From Enterobacter sp. ENT03 (lineage in GTDB: Bacteria; Pseudomonadota; Gammaproteobacteria; Enterobacterales; Enterobacteriaceae), in assembly GCF_019218745.1 (NCBI RefSeq), contig NZ_JAHUXA010000001.1, forward strand, positions 248,001 to 312,000: 64,000 nucleotides of DNA, read 5' to 3'. This document shows positions 45,677 to 57,899 of the stretch, one piece after another (within the stretch, counting starts at the first letter, position 1; each line of letters opens with the position of its first letter). The notes under the pieces are model-generated. The model ran no database searches and had not been told where the DNA came from. It saw only the letters and a program-made list of their open reading frames with translations. Made by a program: the position numbers and the translations under genes.

Positions 45677-46561
45677 ATGATTACTAAAATTTTTGCTCTT
45701 CCGGTCGTTGACCAGTTCACCACTGCCCTTTCCCGCCGTGTGCTGGACGATCTGGACCTCATTGTTGTCGATCACCCACAGGTAAAAGCCTCGTTTGCTC
45801 TGCAAGGCGCGCATCTGCTCTCCTGGAAACCTACAGGCGATGATGAGGTGCTGTGGCTTAGCGATAATACCCCGTTCAAACATGGCGTCGCGCTGCGCGG
45901 CGGCGTACCGATCTGCTGGCCATGGTTTGGCCCGGCGGCGAAAGAAGGCCTGCCGGCACACGGTTTTGCCCGTAACCTGCCGTGGACGCTGAAAGCCCAT
46001 AATGAAGACGATAACGGCGTGGTGCTGACCTTTGAACTGCAAAGCAGCGATGCTACCCGTCAGTACTGGCCCCATGACTTCACGCTGTATGCCCGCTTTA
46101 AGCTCGGCAAAACCTGTGAAATCGAACTGGAAGCCCACGGTGAATTTGAAACCTTCTCTGCCCTGCACACCTATTTCAATGTTGGTGACATCAGCGCCGT
46201 GAAAGTCAGCGGGCTGGGCGATCGTTTCATCGATAAAGTGAACGGCGCTAAAGAAGACGTGCTGGCGGGCGGCGTGCAGACCTTCCCGGACCGTACCGAC
46301 CGCGTGTACCTGAACCCGGAAGCGTGCAGTATCATCAACGATGGCGCGCTGAACCGCACCATTGAAGTGATCCACCATCATCACTGTAACGTGGTTGGCT
46401 GGAATCCAGGCCCGGCACTGTCCGCCAGCATGGGCGATATGCCTGATGACGGCTATAAGACCTTTGTGTGTGTGGAAACGGCTTGCGCCACCACCGCGCA
46501 AAAAGCCACAGAAGAAAAACCGTCACGTCTGGCGCAGACCATTCGCGTCGTTAAGCGCTAA
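45677..46561 (+). CDS. yeaD: Glucose-6-phosphate 1-epimerase-like protein YeaD
   Basis: 294 residues of the aldose-1-epimerase-like family. Motifs LLSWKP, GGVPICWPWFGPA, AHGFARNLPW (His) and ALHTYFNVGDI (His) with the late Glu in FVCVETACA are as in hexose-6-phosphate mutarotases. It probably speeds anomer exchange of sugar phosphates. GAGGA lies 8 nt before this ATG; the adjacent ATG three bases upstream is also possible. It follows gapA after a terminator. Confidence 0.93.
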   Translation: MITKIFALPVVDQFTTALSRRVLDDLDLIVVDHPQVKASFALQGAHLLSWKPTGDDEVLWLSDNTPFKHGVALRGGVPICWPWFGPAAKEGLPAHGFARNLPWTLKAHNEDDNGVVLTFELQSSDATRQYWPHDFTLYARFKLGKTCEIELEAHGEFETFSALHTYFNVGDISAVKVSGLGDRFIDKVNGAKEDVLAGGVQTFPDRTDRVYLNPEACSIINDGALNRTIEVIHHHHCNVVGWNPGPALSASMGDMPDDGYKTFVCVETACATTAQKATEEKPSRLAQTIRVVKR

Positions 46562-46625
46562 CTCTGCGTTACCCCGGCCTTCTCCCTCTCCGCCAGGGAT
46601 AAGGCCGGGATGAAGAACTATCGCG

Positions 46626-47480
46626 TTACACCACGTCCAGCGGCGTTTTGCGCCCCGGTGCCGGGAACGCCTTATCCAGCATGGCGACGGCCTCATCTGA
46701 GAGTCTCAACGCCAGCGCAGCGGCATTTTCCTTCACATGATCCACACGTGATGCTTTCGGTATCGCCATGACGCGCGGTTGACGGATCGCCCAGGCCAGC
46801 AAGACCTGCGCCGGGGTGGCGTGATGAGCATGGGCCACCTCCTGTACCGCGCGGCTGTTTAACAAATCATCACGTAGCCGCCCGGCTTGCGCCAGTGGAC
46901 AATAGGCCATCACCGGCATCTGCTGTTGCTGACACCAGGGCAGCAGATCGAATTCAATACCGCGCGATCCCAGATGATAGAGCACCTGATTCGTGGCGCA
47001 GGCCTTGCCGCCTGGCACGCTCCAGAGTTCCTGCATATCGGCATAATCAAGATTCGACACCCCCCAGCGGCGAATTTTGCCCTGCCGGATTAACGTTTCC
47101 ATCGCCTCAACAGTGTCAGCCAGGGAATAATTGCCGCGCCAGTGCAACAGATAAAGATCGAGATAATCGGTTTGCAGACGGCGCAGGCTGGCGTCGCAGG
47201 CGGCTATCGCTTTCTGCCCACCAGCGTTCCACGGATAGACTTTCGACACCAGGAAAACCGCCTCCCGACGCCCCTGTAACGCCTCTCCGACCACCTCTTC
47301 CGCGCCACCATCGGCATACATTTCAGCGGTGTCGATCAGCGTCAGCCCGGCGTCAATCCCGGCACGCAAGGCGGTGACTTCCTGTTGCCGTTGACCGGCA
47401 TTTTCGCCCATATACCAGGTGCCCTGGCCAATAGCGGGCAGTGTCAGCCCACGCTCAAACATCACGGTGCTGTCGCTCAT
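46626..47480 (-). CDS. yeaE: Aldo-keto reductase YeaE
   Basis: 284 residues of the aldo-keto reductase superfamily. The catalytic tetrad is visible: Asp and Tyr in LIDTAEMYADG, Lys in FLVSKVYPWN, and His in YLLHWRGN. The NADP-binding IPKASRVDHVKEN is near the C-terminus. The E. coli enzyme reduces methylglyoxal and other aldehydes. GGAG abuts the first ATG but is well spaced from the one at 47480, which is chosen. It converges with yeaD. Confidence 0.94.
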   Translation of the reverse strand: MSDSTVMFERGLTLPAIGQGTWYMGENAGQRQQEVTALRAGIDAGLTLIDTAEMYADGGAEEVVGEALQGRREAVFLVSKVYPWNAGGQKAIAACDASLRRLQTDYLDLYLLHWRGNYSLADTVEAMETLIRQGKIRRWGVSNLDYADMQELWSVPGGKACATNQVLYHLGSRGIEFDLLPWCQQQQMPVMAYCPLAQAGRLRDDLLNSRAVQEVAHAHHATPAQVLLAWAIRQPRVMAIPKASRVDHVKENAAALALRLSDEAVAMLDKAFPAPGRKTPLDVV

Positions 47481-47518
47481 GCTCATCTCCAGTGATTATT
47501 GCCCCACATTAATGCAAA

Positions 47519-47539
47519 CAGGGCGCACGAAGCGCCCTG
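47519..47539 (-). terminator. Terminator hairpin after mipA
   Basis: On the minus strand CAGGGCGC-TTCGT-GCGCCCTG, an 8-bp stem, is followed by TTTGCATT. Confidence 0.75.
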
Positions 47540-47574
47540 GTATTATTCACAGAATGTACCCTGCGGTTGCACCA

Positions 47575-48321
47575 TCAGAAGCTGTAGCTGACCCCAGCAG
47601 ACAGTGCGCCCGCCCAGGATTTATCTACCATCGGGCTGTCTTTCACTTCGCTGGACAGACGTGTGTAACGACCAGTACCGTACAGGCTCCAGTCATCATT
47701 CAGTTTGTAGCTTGCGCTCAACTCCAGGTACGGGCTCCAGTCACTGTCCGGATCATAACGATCAAGACCACTGCGGCGGGATTCCTTACCGGATACGCCG
47801 TAGTAGTATTCGTTCATGTTTTCGCTGCTCCACTCTACCCCGATGCCCGGCGTTAACGTCAGGCCGCCATTGGTATAACGATAGAGCCACGCGAGATCCC
47901 AAGAGACACCGTTGCTGTTATCCAGCGTATCGCCTGCCAGACTGGTGCGTAAGAAGCCATACTGCGTGTTATGCACATAGGACAAGCCTGCCATCAACGT
48001 CGCTTTACGTTTATCAAGCTGACGCAGCTGGCGGTCATCGCTGTCTTTCGGTTTGAATTCAAACGGGGAGTAATAGGCGGTGATAGAGAGTTTGTCGCTC
48101 TCATCGTTCCACAGGTAATAGCCGCCGCCAAGGCCGCGGAACCAGAAGTCATCGCCTTCATAGGTGATAACCGGCACCGGAACCACTGTGCGATCGTAGT
48201 CCTTGTACGGCGCTTCAAGGACACCAACACCGGCACCTACCGAGAACTTATTGTCAGCCAGAGCTGAAGTGGCTGTGATGGCGGTCAGTACGCCCAGCGC
48301 CAGAACTTTGAATTTGGTCAC
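47575..48321 (-). CDS. mipA: MltA-interacting outer-membrane protein MipA
   Basis: 248 residues with a signal peptide ending ALA-DN, then a beta-barrel pattern (SVGAGVGVLEAPYKDYD, FWFRGLGGGYYLW, LGVSYSF-type final strand). The C-terminal Phe is the usual BAM signal. In E. coli it links the lytic transglycosylase MltA to PBP1b as a scaffold; the family is also called OmpV. It is a stand-alone gene with its own terminator. Confidence 0.95.
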   Translation of the reverse strand: MTKFKVLALGVLTAITATSALADNKFSVGAGVGVLEAPYKDYDRTVVPVPVITYEGDDFWFRGLGGGYYLWNDESDKLSITAYYSPFEFKPKDSDDRQLRQLDKRKATLMAGLSYVHNTQYGFLRTSLAGDTLDNSNGVSWDLAWLYRYTNGGLTLTPGIGVEWSSENMNEYYYGVSGKESRRSGLDRYDPDSDWSPYLELSASYKLNDDWSLYGTGRYTRLSSEVKDSPMVDKSWAGALSAGVSYSF

Positions 48322-48754
48322 AATCCTTTCTTTCCTATCGTCAAATAATGGGCCAATGAAGTGTAACTGTCCGCGCCTGGCATCCCAACTATTTTTATCT
48401 CAAATATTCTAAAACCCAACACAGTATTTTGCGGTCACATTATGACAGCGTGCTTACCATACTATGACGCGGCGATGACGCGCTGGCGCGGCCTTTACGA
48501 TGAAATTGAAAAACATCAGATGAGTTATTGATAAGTCATTGAAATTGGTTTGCGGTGGCATGCAAGTTTTGCAAATGCCATCTACGCTTAATTTTAAGAA
48601 GGTGTATCGCGAGCACGCGAGCGCCGGGCGTCCTGTCACCTGGCCGCGGGTTGCTGGTACTCATCAGCAACGTTCAACCTACCTCTTCCGGGAGCCTCCA
48701 TTATTCATACGAACGGCTCTTAACCTGTGCTAAAAAACGAAAGGACGGCATGCC
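48322..48754. other. mipA / yeaG divergent regulatory region
   Basis: 433 bases between divergent mipA and yeaG. The left part should carry the mipA promoter and the right part the yeaG leader (AAGGA before the ATG). The 25-bp inverted repeat at 48556-48580 is the one clear structure. In E. coli yeaG is driven by sigma-S and sigma-54; I found GG/GC pairs here only with wrong spacing. Confidence 0.5.
48556..48580. repeat. Inverted repeat in the yeaG upstream region
   Basis: TGGCATGCAA, then a short A/T centre, then TTGCAAATGCCA: the outer arms TGGCAT/ATGCCA and inner arms GCAA/TTGC are complementary. It could be an operator or an altered sigma-54 element. Confidence 0.5.
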
Positions 48755-52082
<3,328 letters not shown>

Positions 52083-52092
52083 TCCCTCCCTG

Positions 52093-52120
52093 TCAGCCAG
52101 CGATGATCATCGTTGGCTGA
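52093..52120. terminator. Palindrome between yeaH and yoaI
   Basis: TCAGCCAGCGATGA joined directly to TCATCGTTGGCTGA, 13 of 14 pairs with one G-T. It is followed by TTTCTCCC on the plus strand and sits between two convergent genes, so it may serve both. Confidence 0.6.
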
Positions 52121-52137
52121 TTTCTCCCGTAATTTCT

Positions 52138-52245
52138 TCAGCCAGCCGTTCTTTCCAGCACCAGCACAGATGCCACCAGCACCATGACAATGGCAAAAAA
52201 AGAGGACGTGATGATCAGCGTTTCCAGTAGCCAGGGATCGTTCAT
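52138..52245 (-). CDS. yoaI: Small inner-membrane protein YoaI
   Basis: 35 residues: [20 protein letters not shown] then [15 protein letters not shown]. It matches E. coli YoaI (34 residues) in the MNDP start, [12 protein letters not shown] core and ERT tail. A single hydrophobic helix spans residues about 9-30, with an acidic N-terminus and a positive C-terminal edge. E. coli yoaI has been described as PhoB- and EnvY-linked; its role is unclear. AGGTG lies 6 nt before the ATG. Too short for most gene callers. Confidence 0.88.
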   Translation of the reverse strand: MNDPWLLETLIITSSFFAIVMVLVASVLVLERTAG

Positions 52246-52557
52246 TGCCACACCTGTCGTTTGACGGACGATGCGCCATTATGAACAACGCCGCGTGACA
52301 TATTTATGACGTTTCCAGGTCAATACTGTGAATAACGCGCCGCTGAAACGATTCCATTTCGATAATATTTTTCTTTTATAGGACATGGACTAAAAGTAGT
52401 GAAAATATGCAAATACTGGCATTATTGTTACCGGTATCACGAAAGTGCGTTTCCATAACCCCATTAGTAAATCTCGCAATTGTTAAGCCTGACGACATGC
52501 ATCAACAATAGTCTCTGAACTAACGACGAAATAACCTTACAGAGACAGGTGAATAAG
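52246..52557. other. Intergenic region between yoaI and the GPH symporter
   Basis: 312 A/T-rich bases that must hold the promoter of the symporter-glycosidase pair and the yoaI promoter. I found no convincing operator, REP or small gene. Confidence 0.45.
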
Positions 52558-53892
52558 ATGCAGGAAAAGATCACCCGTAAAGAAAAAATAAGTTATGGCC
52601 TTGGCGATATGGCCAGCCATGTCGGGCTGGATAATGTCATTATATTTCTCACCTTTTATTATACGGATGTGGTTGGCTTACCGGCGGCTTTTGTCGGAAC
52701 CATGTTTTTACTGGCGCGGACAGCGGATGCGATTATCGATCCGGCAATGGGGTATCTTGCCGACCGTACCCGTACACGCTGGGGAAAATTCCGGCCGTGG
52801 ATGCTGTGGCTGGCCCTGCCCTTTGGTATCAGCTGTCTGCTCACCTATGCCGTGCCGGAATCCCTGAGCTTATCCGGGAAAATGATCTTCGCCTCCGTCA
52901 CCTATACCTTCATGATGCTGATGTACACCGCCATTAATATTCCCTATTGCTCAATGGGGGCGGTGATCACGCCAAATAACGAAGAGCGTATTTCATTGCA
53001 GTCGTACCGTTTCTTTTTAGCCACCCTCGGCGGCGCGATGTCAACGTTCTTTATGATGCCGCTGGCAGAATATATTGGCGGCGATGACAAATTGCTCGGT
53101 TATCGCGCGGCGATGGGAATTATGGCGGTGGCAGCCGTGATCATGTTCTGGATCTGTTTTGCCAATACCCGCGAACGTATTAATGCCCCCGCCACGCATA
53201 ATAATTACCTTGCGGAATTACGTGATTTATTAAAAAACGATCAGTGGCGAATTGTCGCGGTATTAGTGTTGACCAATATCGGTTTTGGCGTGGTGCGTCT
53301 GGGCGCGATGATGTATTTCGTCACCTATTATCTTGGCAGCGCCAGCTATTTTATGTGGATGCTGGGGGCGCATATTCTCGGTAAAGCGGCGGGCAGCGCG
53401 CTGGCGAAACGGCTGACGCGCAACTTCAGCAAAGTCCAGATGTTTGGGTACTGCGCGGTGCTGGCGGGCGTACTGAGTATTGCGCTGTTCTTCGCGCCGA
53501 AATCCATCTTTGTGCTGGTGCCGCTGACCTTTATCGTCTCCACTCTTTATCAGTCCACTACCACCCTGATGTGGGTGATGATGGCTGACGTCGCCGACTA
53601 CGGCGAATGGTTGCAGGGCAAACGCATGGACGGCGTGATCTTCTCCACCTTCCTTGCGGTACTGAAACTCGGCATGGCGATCAGCGGCGCTATCGTTGGC
53701 TGGACACTCGGCTTGAGCGGCTATGTCGCCAACGCCCCGACGCAGAACAGCACCGCCATGTACTGCATTGTCGCGCTCTTTACCGTGGTGCCGGGCGTGC
53801 TCTCCCTGTGCGCTTTCGCCATGCTGCGCTGGTACAAACTCGACGACAACACCATGAAATCTATTCATTTAGCTAAACAAACGGTTGCGTAA
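52558..53892 (+). CDS. GPH-family glycoside:cation symporter
   Basis: 444 residues, about 12 hydrophobic helices, of the glycoside-pentoside-hexuronide family (MelB, XylP, YicJ). The motif GLGDMASHVG near the N-terminus, ADAIIDPAMGYLADRTRTRWGKFRPW (about 56-81) with the cation-site Asp pair, and the late MMADVADYGEWLQGKRMDG are diagnostic. AGGTGA lies upstream of the ATG at 52558; a GTG three codons before is less likely. The GH31 enzyme begins 15 nt after its stop, pointing to uptake of an alpha-glycoside such as isoprimeverose. The substrate is inferred, not shown. Confidence 0.9.
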   Translation: MQEKITRKEKISYGLGDMASHVGLDNVIIFLTFYYTDVVGLPAAFVGTMFLLARTADAIIDPAMGYLADRTRTRWGKFRPWMLWLALPFGISCLLTYAVPESLSLSGKMIFASVTYTFMMLMYTAINIPYCSMGAVITPNNEERISLQSYRFFLATLGGAMSTFFMMPLAEYIGGDDKLLGYRAAMGIMAVAAVIMFWICFANTRERINAPATHNNYLAELRDLLKNDQWRIVAVLVLTNIGFGVVRLGAMMYFVTYYLGSASYFMWMLGAHILGKAAGSALAKRLTRNFSKVQMFGYCAVLAGVLSIALFFAPKSIFVLVPLTFIVSTLYQSTTTLMWVMMADVADYGEWLQGKRMDGVIFSTFLAVLKLGMAISGAIVGWTLGLSGYVANAPTQNSTAMYCIVALFTVVPGVLSLCAFAMLRWYKLDDNTMKSIHLAKQTVA

Positions 53893-53907
53893 AAGGACGT
53901 ATTATTT

Positions 53908-55950
53908 ATGAGCGAATTAATCCAACACCCGGACAGCATCGAATGGCGCTTTGAGCGGCAGATCCTGCGCATTGAAGCCTGGGGCGACCATAGCCTGCGC
54001 GTACGCGCCACCTGCGCCCCGGCGTTCACCGATACGCTGCATGCCCTGCTGCCGAAAAACGCCGCCGGTGAAAGTGAGATCACCGCCAGCGCAGAGACGC
54101 TGACGCTGCGCAACGGCAACATCACCGCCGTGCTCAATTTGAAAGGGCAACTGGCATTCTATAACCAGCGCGGCGAACTGCTGCTGGAAGAGATGTGGCG
54201 GCAGCGCTCCACCGTCGGCATTGGTGCCAGCGAGAAAAGCCAGGACAAATACGTCAGTGCGCTAAAGCTCGATGGCCGCGAATTCAAACCGTTGCCCGGC
54301 GGCAAATATCAGCTCACCGTGCGCTTTGAATCGCGGCAGGACGAAAAAATTTACGGTATGGGCCAGTACCAGCAGCCGTGGCTGGATCTGAAAGGCTGCG
54401 TGCTGGAGCTGGCCCAGCGTAACTCCCAGGCCAGCGTGCCGTTCATGCAGTCGAGCCTGGGCTACGGTCTGCTGTGGAATAACCCCGCCATCGGCGAGGC
54501 GAGCTTTGCGAAAAATCACACCGAATGGCAGGCGCGGGTGACTCAGGAGATGGATTACTGGATCAGCGCCGCCGACAGCACCGTGCAACTGACCCGCCAG
54601 TACGCCAGAGCCACCGGCACCCCGCCGCCTGCCCCGGCGTTCACCAGCGGGCTGTGGCAGTGTAAGCTGCGCTATCGCACCCAGCAGGAAGTGCTGGAAG
54701 TGGCACGGGAATACCGCCGCCGCCATCTGCCGTTGTCGGTGATGGTCATCGACTTCTTCCACTGGCCGAATCAGGGCACCTGGTGTTTCGATCCGGTGGA
54801 CTGGCCGGATCCGGCGGCGATGGTTGCCGAGCTGAAATCGCTGGGCATCGAACTGATGGTGTCAGTCTGGCCGACGGTGGAAGCGCGCAGCCCCCTGTTC
54901 CCGGTGATGAAAGCGAAAGGCTGGCTGGTGACCAGCGATCGCGGCGTGCAGGTCAATCTCGATTTTATGGGTAACACCACCTTCTTTGACGCCACCCATC
55001 CGCAGGCACGGGAATTTGTCTGGGAGACGGTGAAGAAAAACTACTACGATCTGGGCATCAAGCTGTTCTGGCTGGATGAAGCCGAGCCGGAATACCGTGC
55101 TTATGACTTCGATAATTATCGCTATCACGCCGGTCCAGTGCTGGAAGTCGGCAACCAGTATCCACGCGATTTTGCGCAAGGCTTTTATGATGGTCTGGTG
55201 GCGAACGGCGAAACGGAGATTGTGAATCTGGTGCGCTGTTCATGGGCCGGCAGTCAGCGCTTTGGCGTGCTGGCCTGGTCCGGGGATGTACATTCCTCCT
55301 TCCACGCTTTCCGTAATCAGCTCGCTGCCGGGCTGAACATGGGGCTGGCGGGTATTCCCTGGTGGACGACCGACATCGGCGGTTTCCAGGGCGGCAATGT
55401 CAACGATCCGGCATTTCACGAACTGCTGGTCCGTTGGTTCCAGTGGGCGGTGTTCTGCCCGGTGCTGCGTATGCATGGCTACCGCGAGCCGCAGATCCAG
55501 CCGCCGGAAAGCTATCGCAACGGCATTCCGCAGTGCAACAGCGGCTCACCGAATGAGCTGTGGAGCTACGGCGAGGAAAATTACGCCATCATGCAGCACT
55601 GGCTGTCGGTGCGCGAAAAGTTGCGTCCGTATGTTGATGCGCTGTTTGACAATGCCCACCAGCACGGCGATCCGCTGATGCGCCCGCTGTTCTGGCATTA
55701 TCCTGATGAACCGCAAAGCTGGCAGGTGGAAGATCAGTATCTGTTCGGCGAGGATCTGCTGGTGGCACCGGTGATGCATGCCGGACAGCGTCAGCGTGAC
55801 GTCTGGCTACCGGGCGACCACGGCTGGGTGGCGCTGAACGGCGAGCGCTACCAGGGACAGCAGCAGATCAGCGCAGACGCGGCCCTTGAAACCATTCCGG
55901 TCTTTATCCGGGAAAACAGTCCACTGGTGGCGCTGCTGGTGCAGCATTAA
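53908..55950 (+). CDS. GH31 alpha-glycosidase (alpha-xylosidase-like)
   Basis: 680 residues, no signal peptide, so cytoplasmic. The GH31 barrel has the nucleophile Asp390 in LFWLDEAEPE and the likely acid/base Asp460 in WSGDVHS; WWTTDIGGF and RMHGYREPQ are further active-site motifs. It is about 90 residues shorter than E. coli YicI and differs from sulfoquinovosidase YihQ. It follows the GPH symporter by 15 nt with AAAAGGA in between. The pairing resembles xylP-xylQ and yicJ-yicI, so an alpha-xyloside is the best guess. Confidence 0.88.
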   Translation: MSELIQHPDSIEWRFERQILRIEAWGDHSLRVRATCAPAFTDTLHALLPKNAAGESEITASAETLTLRNGNITAVLNLKGQLAFYNQRGELLLEEMWRQRSTVGIGASEKSQDKYVSALKLDGREFKPLPGGKYQLTVRFESRQDEKIYGMGQYQQPWLDLKGCVLELAQRNSQASVPFMQSSLGYGLLWNNPAIGEASFAKNHTEWQARVTQEMDYWISAADSTVQLTRQYARATGTPPPAPAFTSGLWQCKLRYRTQQEVLEVAREYRRRHLPLSVMVIDFFHWPNQGTWCFDPVDWPDPAAMVAELKSLGIELMVSVWPTVEARSPLFPVMKAKGWLVTSDRGVQVNLDFMGNTTFFDATHPQAREFVWETVKKNYYDLGIKLFWLDEAEPEYRAYDFDNYRYHAGPVLEVGNQYPRDFAQGFYDGLVANGETEIVNLVRCSWAGSQRFGVLAWSGDVHSSFHAFRNQLAAGLNMGLAGIPWWTTDIGGFQGGNVNDPAFHELLVRWFQWAVFCPVLRMHGYREPQIQPPESYRNGIPQCNSGSPNELWSYGEENYAIMQHWLSVREKLRPYVDALFDNAHQHGDPLMRPLFWHYPDEPQSWQVEDQYLFGEDLLVAPVMHAGQRQRDVWLPGDHGWVALNGERYQGQQQISADAALETIPVFIRENSPLVALLVQH

Positions 55951-56037
55951 ACCCGCAGCATGACCGAAAAAACGCCTGCTTATGAATGGCTTTCCGCGTA
56001 AAGTAAGCAGGCTAATTTTTCTGGTCAGGATGCCACC

Positions 56038-56484
56038 ATGTTCGATACCACGCTGTTTATCTTGCTCGCCCTCGCCGCGCTGGGGTTCGTCAGCCACAAC
56101 ACCACCGTCGCTATCTCCATTCTGGTGCTGATCATTGTGCGCGTGACCCCGCTCAACGCCTTTTTCCCGTGGATCGAAAAACAGGGACTGACCATTGGCA
56201 TCATCATCCTGACCATCGGCGTGATGGCTCCTCTTGCCAGCGGCACCCTGCCGCCGTCAACGCTGTTGCACTCCTTCGCTAACTGGAAGTCGCTGGTCGC
56301 CATCGCGGTCGGGGTGTTTGTCTCCTGGCTCGGCGGGCGCGGCGTGACGCTGATGAGCTCACAGCCATCGCTGGTGGCGGGTCTGCTGGTCGGTACGGTG
56401 CTCGGTGTAGCGCTGTTCCGTGGCGTCCCCGTCGGCCCGCTGATCGCCGCAGGTCTGGTGTCGCTGTTAATTGGCCGGCAATGA
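56038..56484 (+). CDS. yeaL: YeaL family inner-membrane protein (DUF441)
   Basis: 148 residues with four hydrophobic helices. Conserved runs are [46 protein letters not shown] and [21 protein letters not shown]. It is nearly identical to E. coli YeaL. Function is unknown. GGATGCCACC precedes the ATG, a weak ribosome site. Its last 18 bases overlap the end of the convergent ABC permease gene. Confidence 0.93.
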   Translation: MFDTTLFILLALAALGFVSHNTTVAISILVLIIVRVTPLNAFFPWIEKQGLTIGIIILTIGVMAPLASGTLPPSTLLHSFANWKSLVAIAVGVFVSWLGGRGVTLMSSQPSLVAGLLVGTVLGVALFRGVPVGPLIAAGLVSLLIGRQ

Positions 56485-57159
56485 TCGCCGCCGTTGCCAC
56501 TGTTTTACCGACTGCTCCAGCAGGCAGCACAGCAGGTAATACACCAGGCCGGTAAAGATAAACAGCGCGGCCGGATAGACCTGGACGCGGCTGTTGACCT
56601 GTCCGGCGACGGTGGTCAGCTCCGGCACGTTGACGATAAACGCCAGCGAGGTGTCTTTCAGCAAAGCAATCATCAGGCCGACATACGACGGCAGCGCATT
56701 GCGCAGCGCCTGGGGTAACAGCACCCAGCGCAGCAGCTGCAGGCTGCTGAATCCTCCGGCAAGCGCCGCCTCATATTGTCCTTTCGGTAAAGCGCCCAGT
56801 GCCGCGAGGGTCGAATACATCACCGACGCCGAGGTAAACCACGCCAGCGCCAGCGTGACGGTCACCGCCCCCGGCAGATCCGCGCCGGTTAGCGCGGGCA
56901 GTAAAAACCACAGCCAGAAAATCACAAAGATCAGCGGAATGCCGCGGATCAGCTCCGCCCAGACAAACAGCAGTCTGCGCGGCCAGCCGTTGAAGCGCCA
57001 GGCGCAGCAGGCCAGCGCTATGCCGCCCGGAAACGCCAGCAGCGCCGCGCCCAGCGTCATCAGCACCGACAGCAGTACGCCGCCCGGCTCGCCCTGCGCG
57101 GTGCGCCCCAGCAGCAGATACTCCAGGTTATCGGTAATAACCGTAATACTGGCGATCAT
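56467..57159 (-). CDS. Polar amino-acid ABC transporter permease 2
   Basis: 230 residues, five or so membrane helices, HisM/GlnP family. The EAA loop is [30 protein letters not shown] (about 142-171), which contacts the ATPase. The ATG overlaps the stop of the first permease (ATGA), so translation is coupled. It probably forms a heterodimer with that permease. The gene ends inside yeaL on the other strand. Confidence 0.9.
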   Translation of the reverse strand: MIASITVITDNLEYLLLGRTAQGEPGGVLLSVLMTLGAALLAFPGGIALACCAWRFNGWPRRLLFVWAELIRGIPLIFVIFWLWFLLPALTGADLPGAVTVTLALAWFTSASVMYSTLAALGALPKGQYEAALAGGFSSLQLLRWVLLPQALRNALPSYVGLMIALLKDTSLAFIVNVPELTTVAGQVNSRVQVYPAALFIFTGLVYYLLCCLLEQSVKQWQRRRSLPAN

Positions 57160-57899
57160 CCTGTTTTCTCCCGTCTTGCCCGCCACCACAGCGGCGCATT
57201 CAACAGCAGGCTCATCACCAGTCCGAGCAACAGATAGAGCGCGCTGCCGATGGCGAACGCTTCCAGCGCATGAGCGTTATAGCTTTCAATTTGCCGCGTC
57301 TGGTAGGTGAGTTCGGCAAAGCCGATGCCGGTCGCCAGCGACGAGAGCTTCATCAGGTTAAGATATTGCCCGACCACCGGCTGCCAGGCGTTTTTCAGCC
57401 CCTGCGGCAGCAGGATCCAGCGAAACAGTGCCAGCGGGCTGAAGCCCTGGGCGGTGGCCGCTTCCACCTGTCCGCGCGGCACGGCATGTAGCCCGGACTG
57501 GATCTCCTCCACCAGAAAAGCCGCGGTGAACAGCCCCAGCGCCCACGCCGAGCTGAGAAACTCCGGCGTAAACCACCACACCTCACCCGGCAGCACCGAA
57601 AACACGTGCTCGTCGTTAACGTACTGACGAAACGCCTGCGGCAGCACGTTCCAGGCGGCGAAATACCAGAACAGCAGTTGCACCAGCAGCGGCGTATTGC
57701 GAAACAACGACACCCACACCGCCACCACGCCGCGGCCCACGCGCCCGCCCGTAAGCCGCAGCGCCAGCAACAGCACGGTGAGCAGCGTCGCCAGCACCAT
57801 TCCTGCCAGCGTCACCCATAACGTGGTCAGAAAACCGGAGAGGATCCACTGCGCGGGCTGGCCGGTCAGCACCCCGGCCCAGTCAAGATGAAGGTTCAT
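57156..57899 (-). CDS. Polar amino-acid ABC transporter permease 1
   Basis: 247-residue HisQ/GltJ-like permease. Helices are visible around 18-45 and 180-240, and the family segment SLFRNTPLLVQLLFWYFAAWNVLP is at about 64-87. The EAA loop is QVEAATAQGFSPLALFRWILLPQGLKNAWQ. Its start overlaps the stop of the ATPase gene, and its stop overlaps the next permease. GltJ-like sequences suggest glutamate/aspartate or glutamine transport, which is inference. Confidence 0.9.
   Translation of the reverse strand: MNLHLDWAGVLTGQPAQWILSGFLTTLWVTLAGMVLATLLTVLLLALRLTGGRVGRGVVAVWVSLFRNTPLLVQLLFWYFAAWNVLPQAFRQYVNDEHVFSVLPGEVWWFTPEFLSSAWALGLFTAAFLVEEIQSGLHAVPRGQVEAATAQGFSPLALFRWILLPQGLKNAWQPVVGQYLNLMKLSSLATGIGFAELTYQTRQIESYNAHALEAFAIGSALYLLLGLVMSLLLNAPLWWRARREKTG

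Noticed and set aside
48611-48660. Sigma-54 promoter TGGCC...TTGCT before yeaG
   Set aside because: The GG to GC spacing is one base short of the strict requirement.
53908-55950. Sulfoquinovosidase YihQ
   Set aside because: The length is similar, but the active-site neighbourhood (WLDEAEPE, WSGDVHS) and the rest of the sequence do not match YihQ, and no other sulfoquinovose genes are present.
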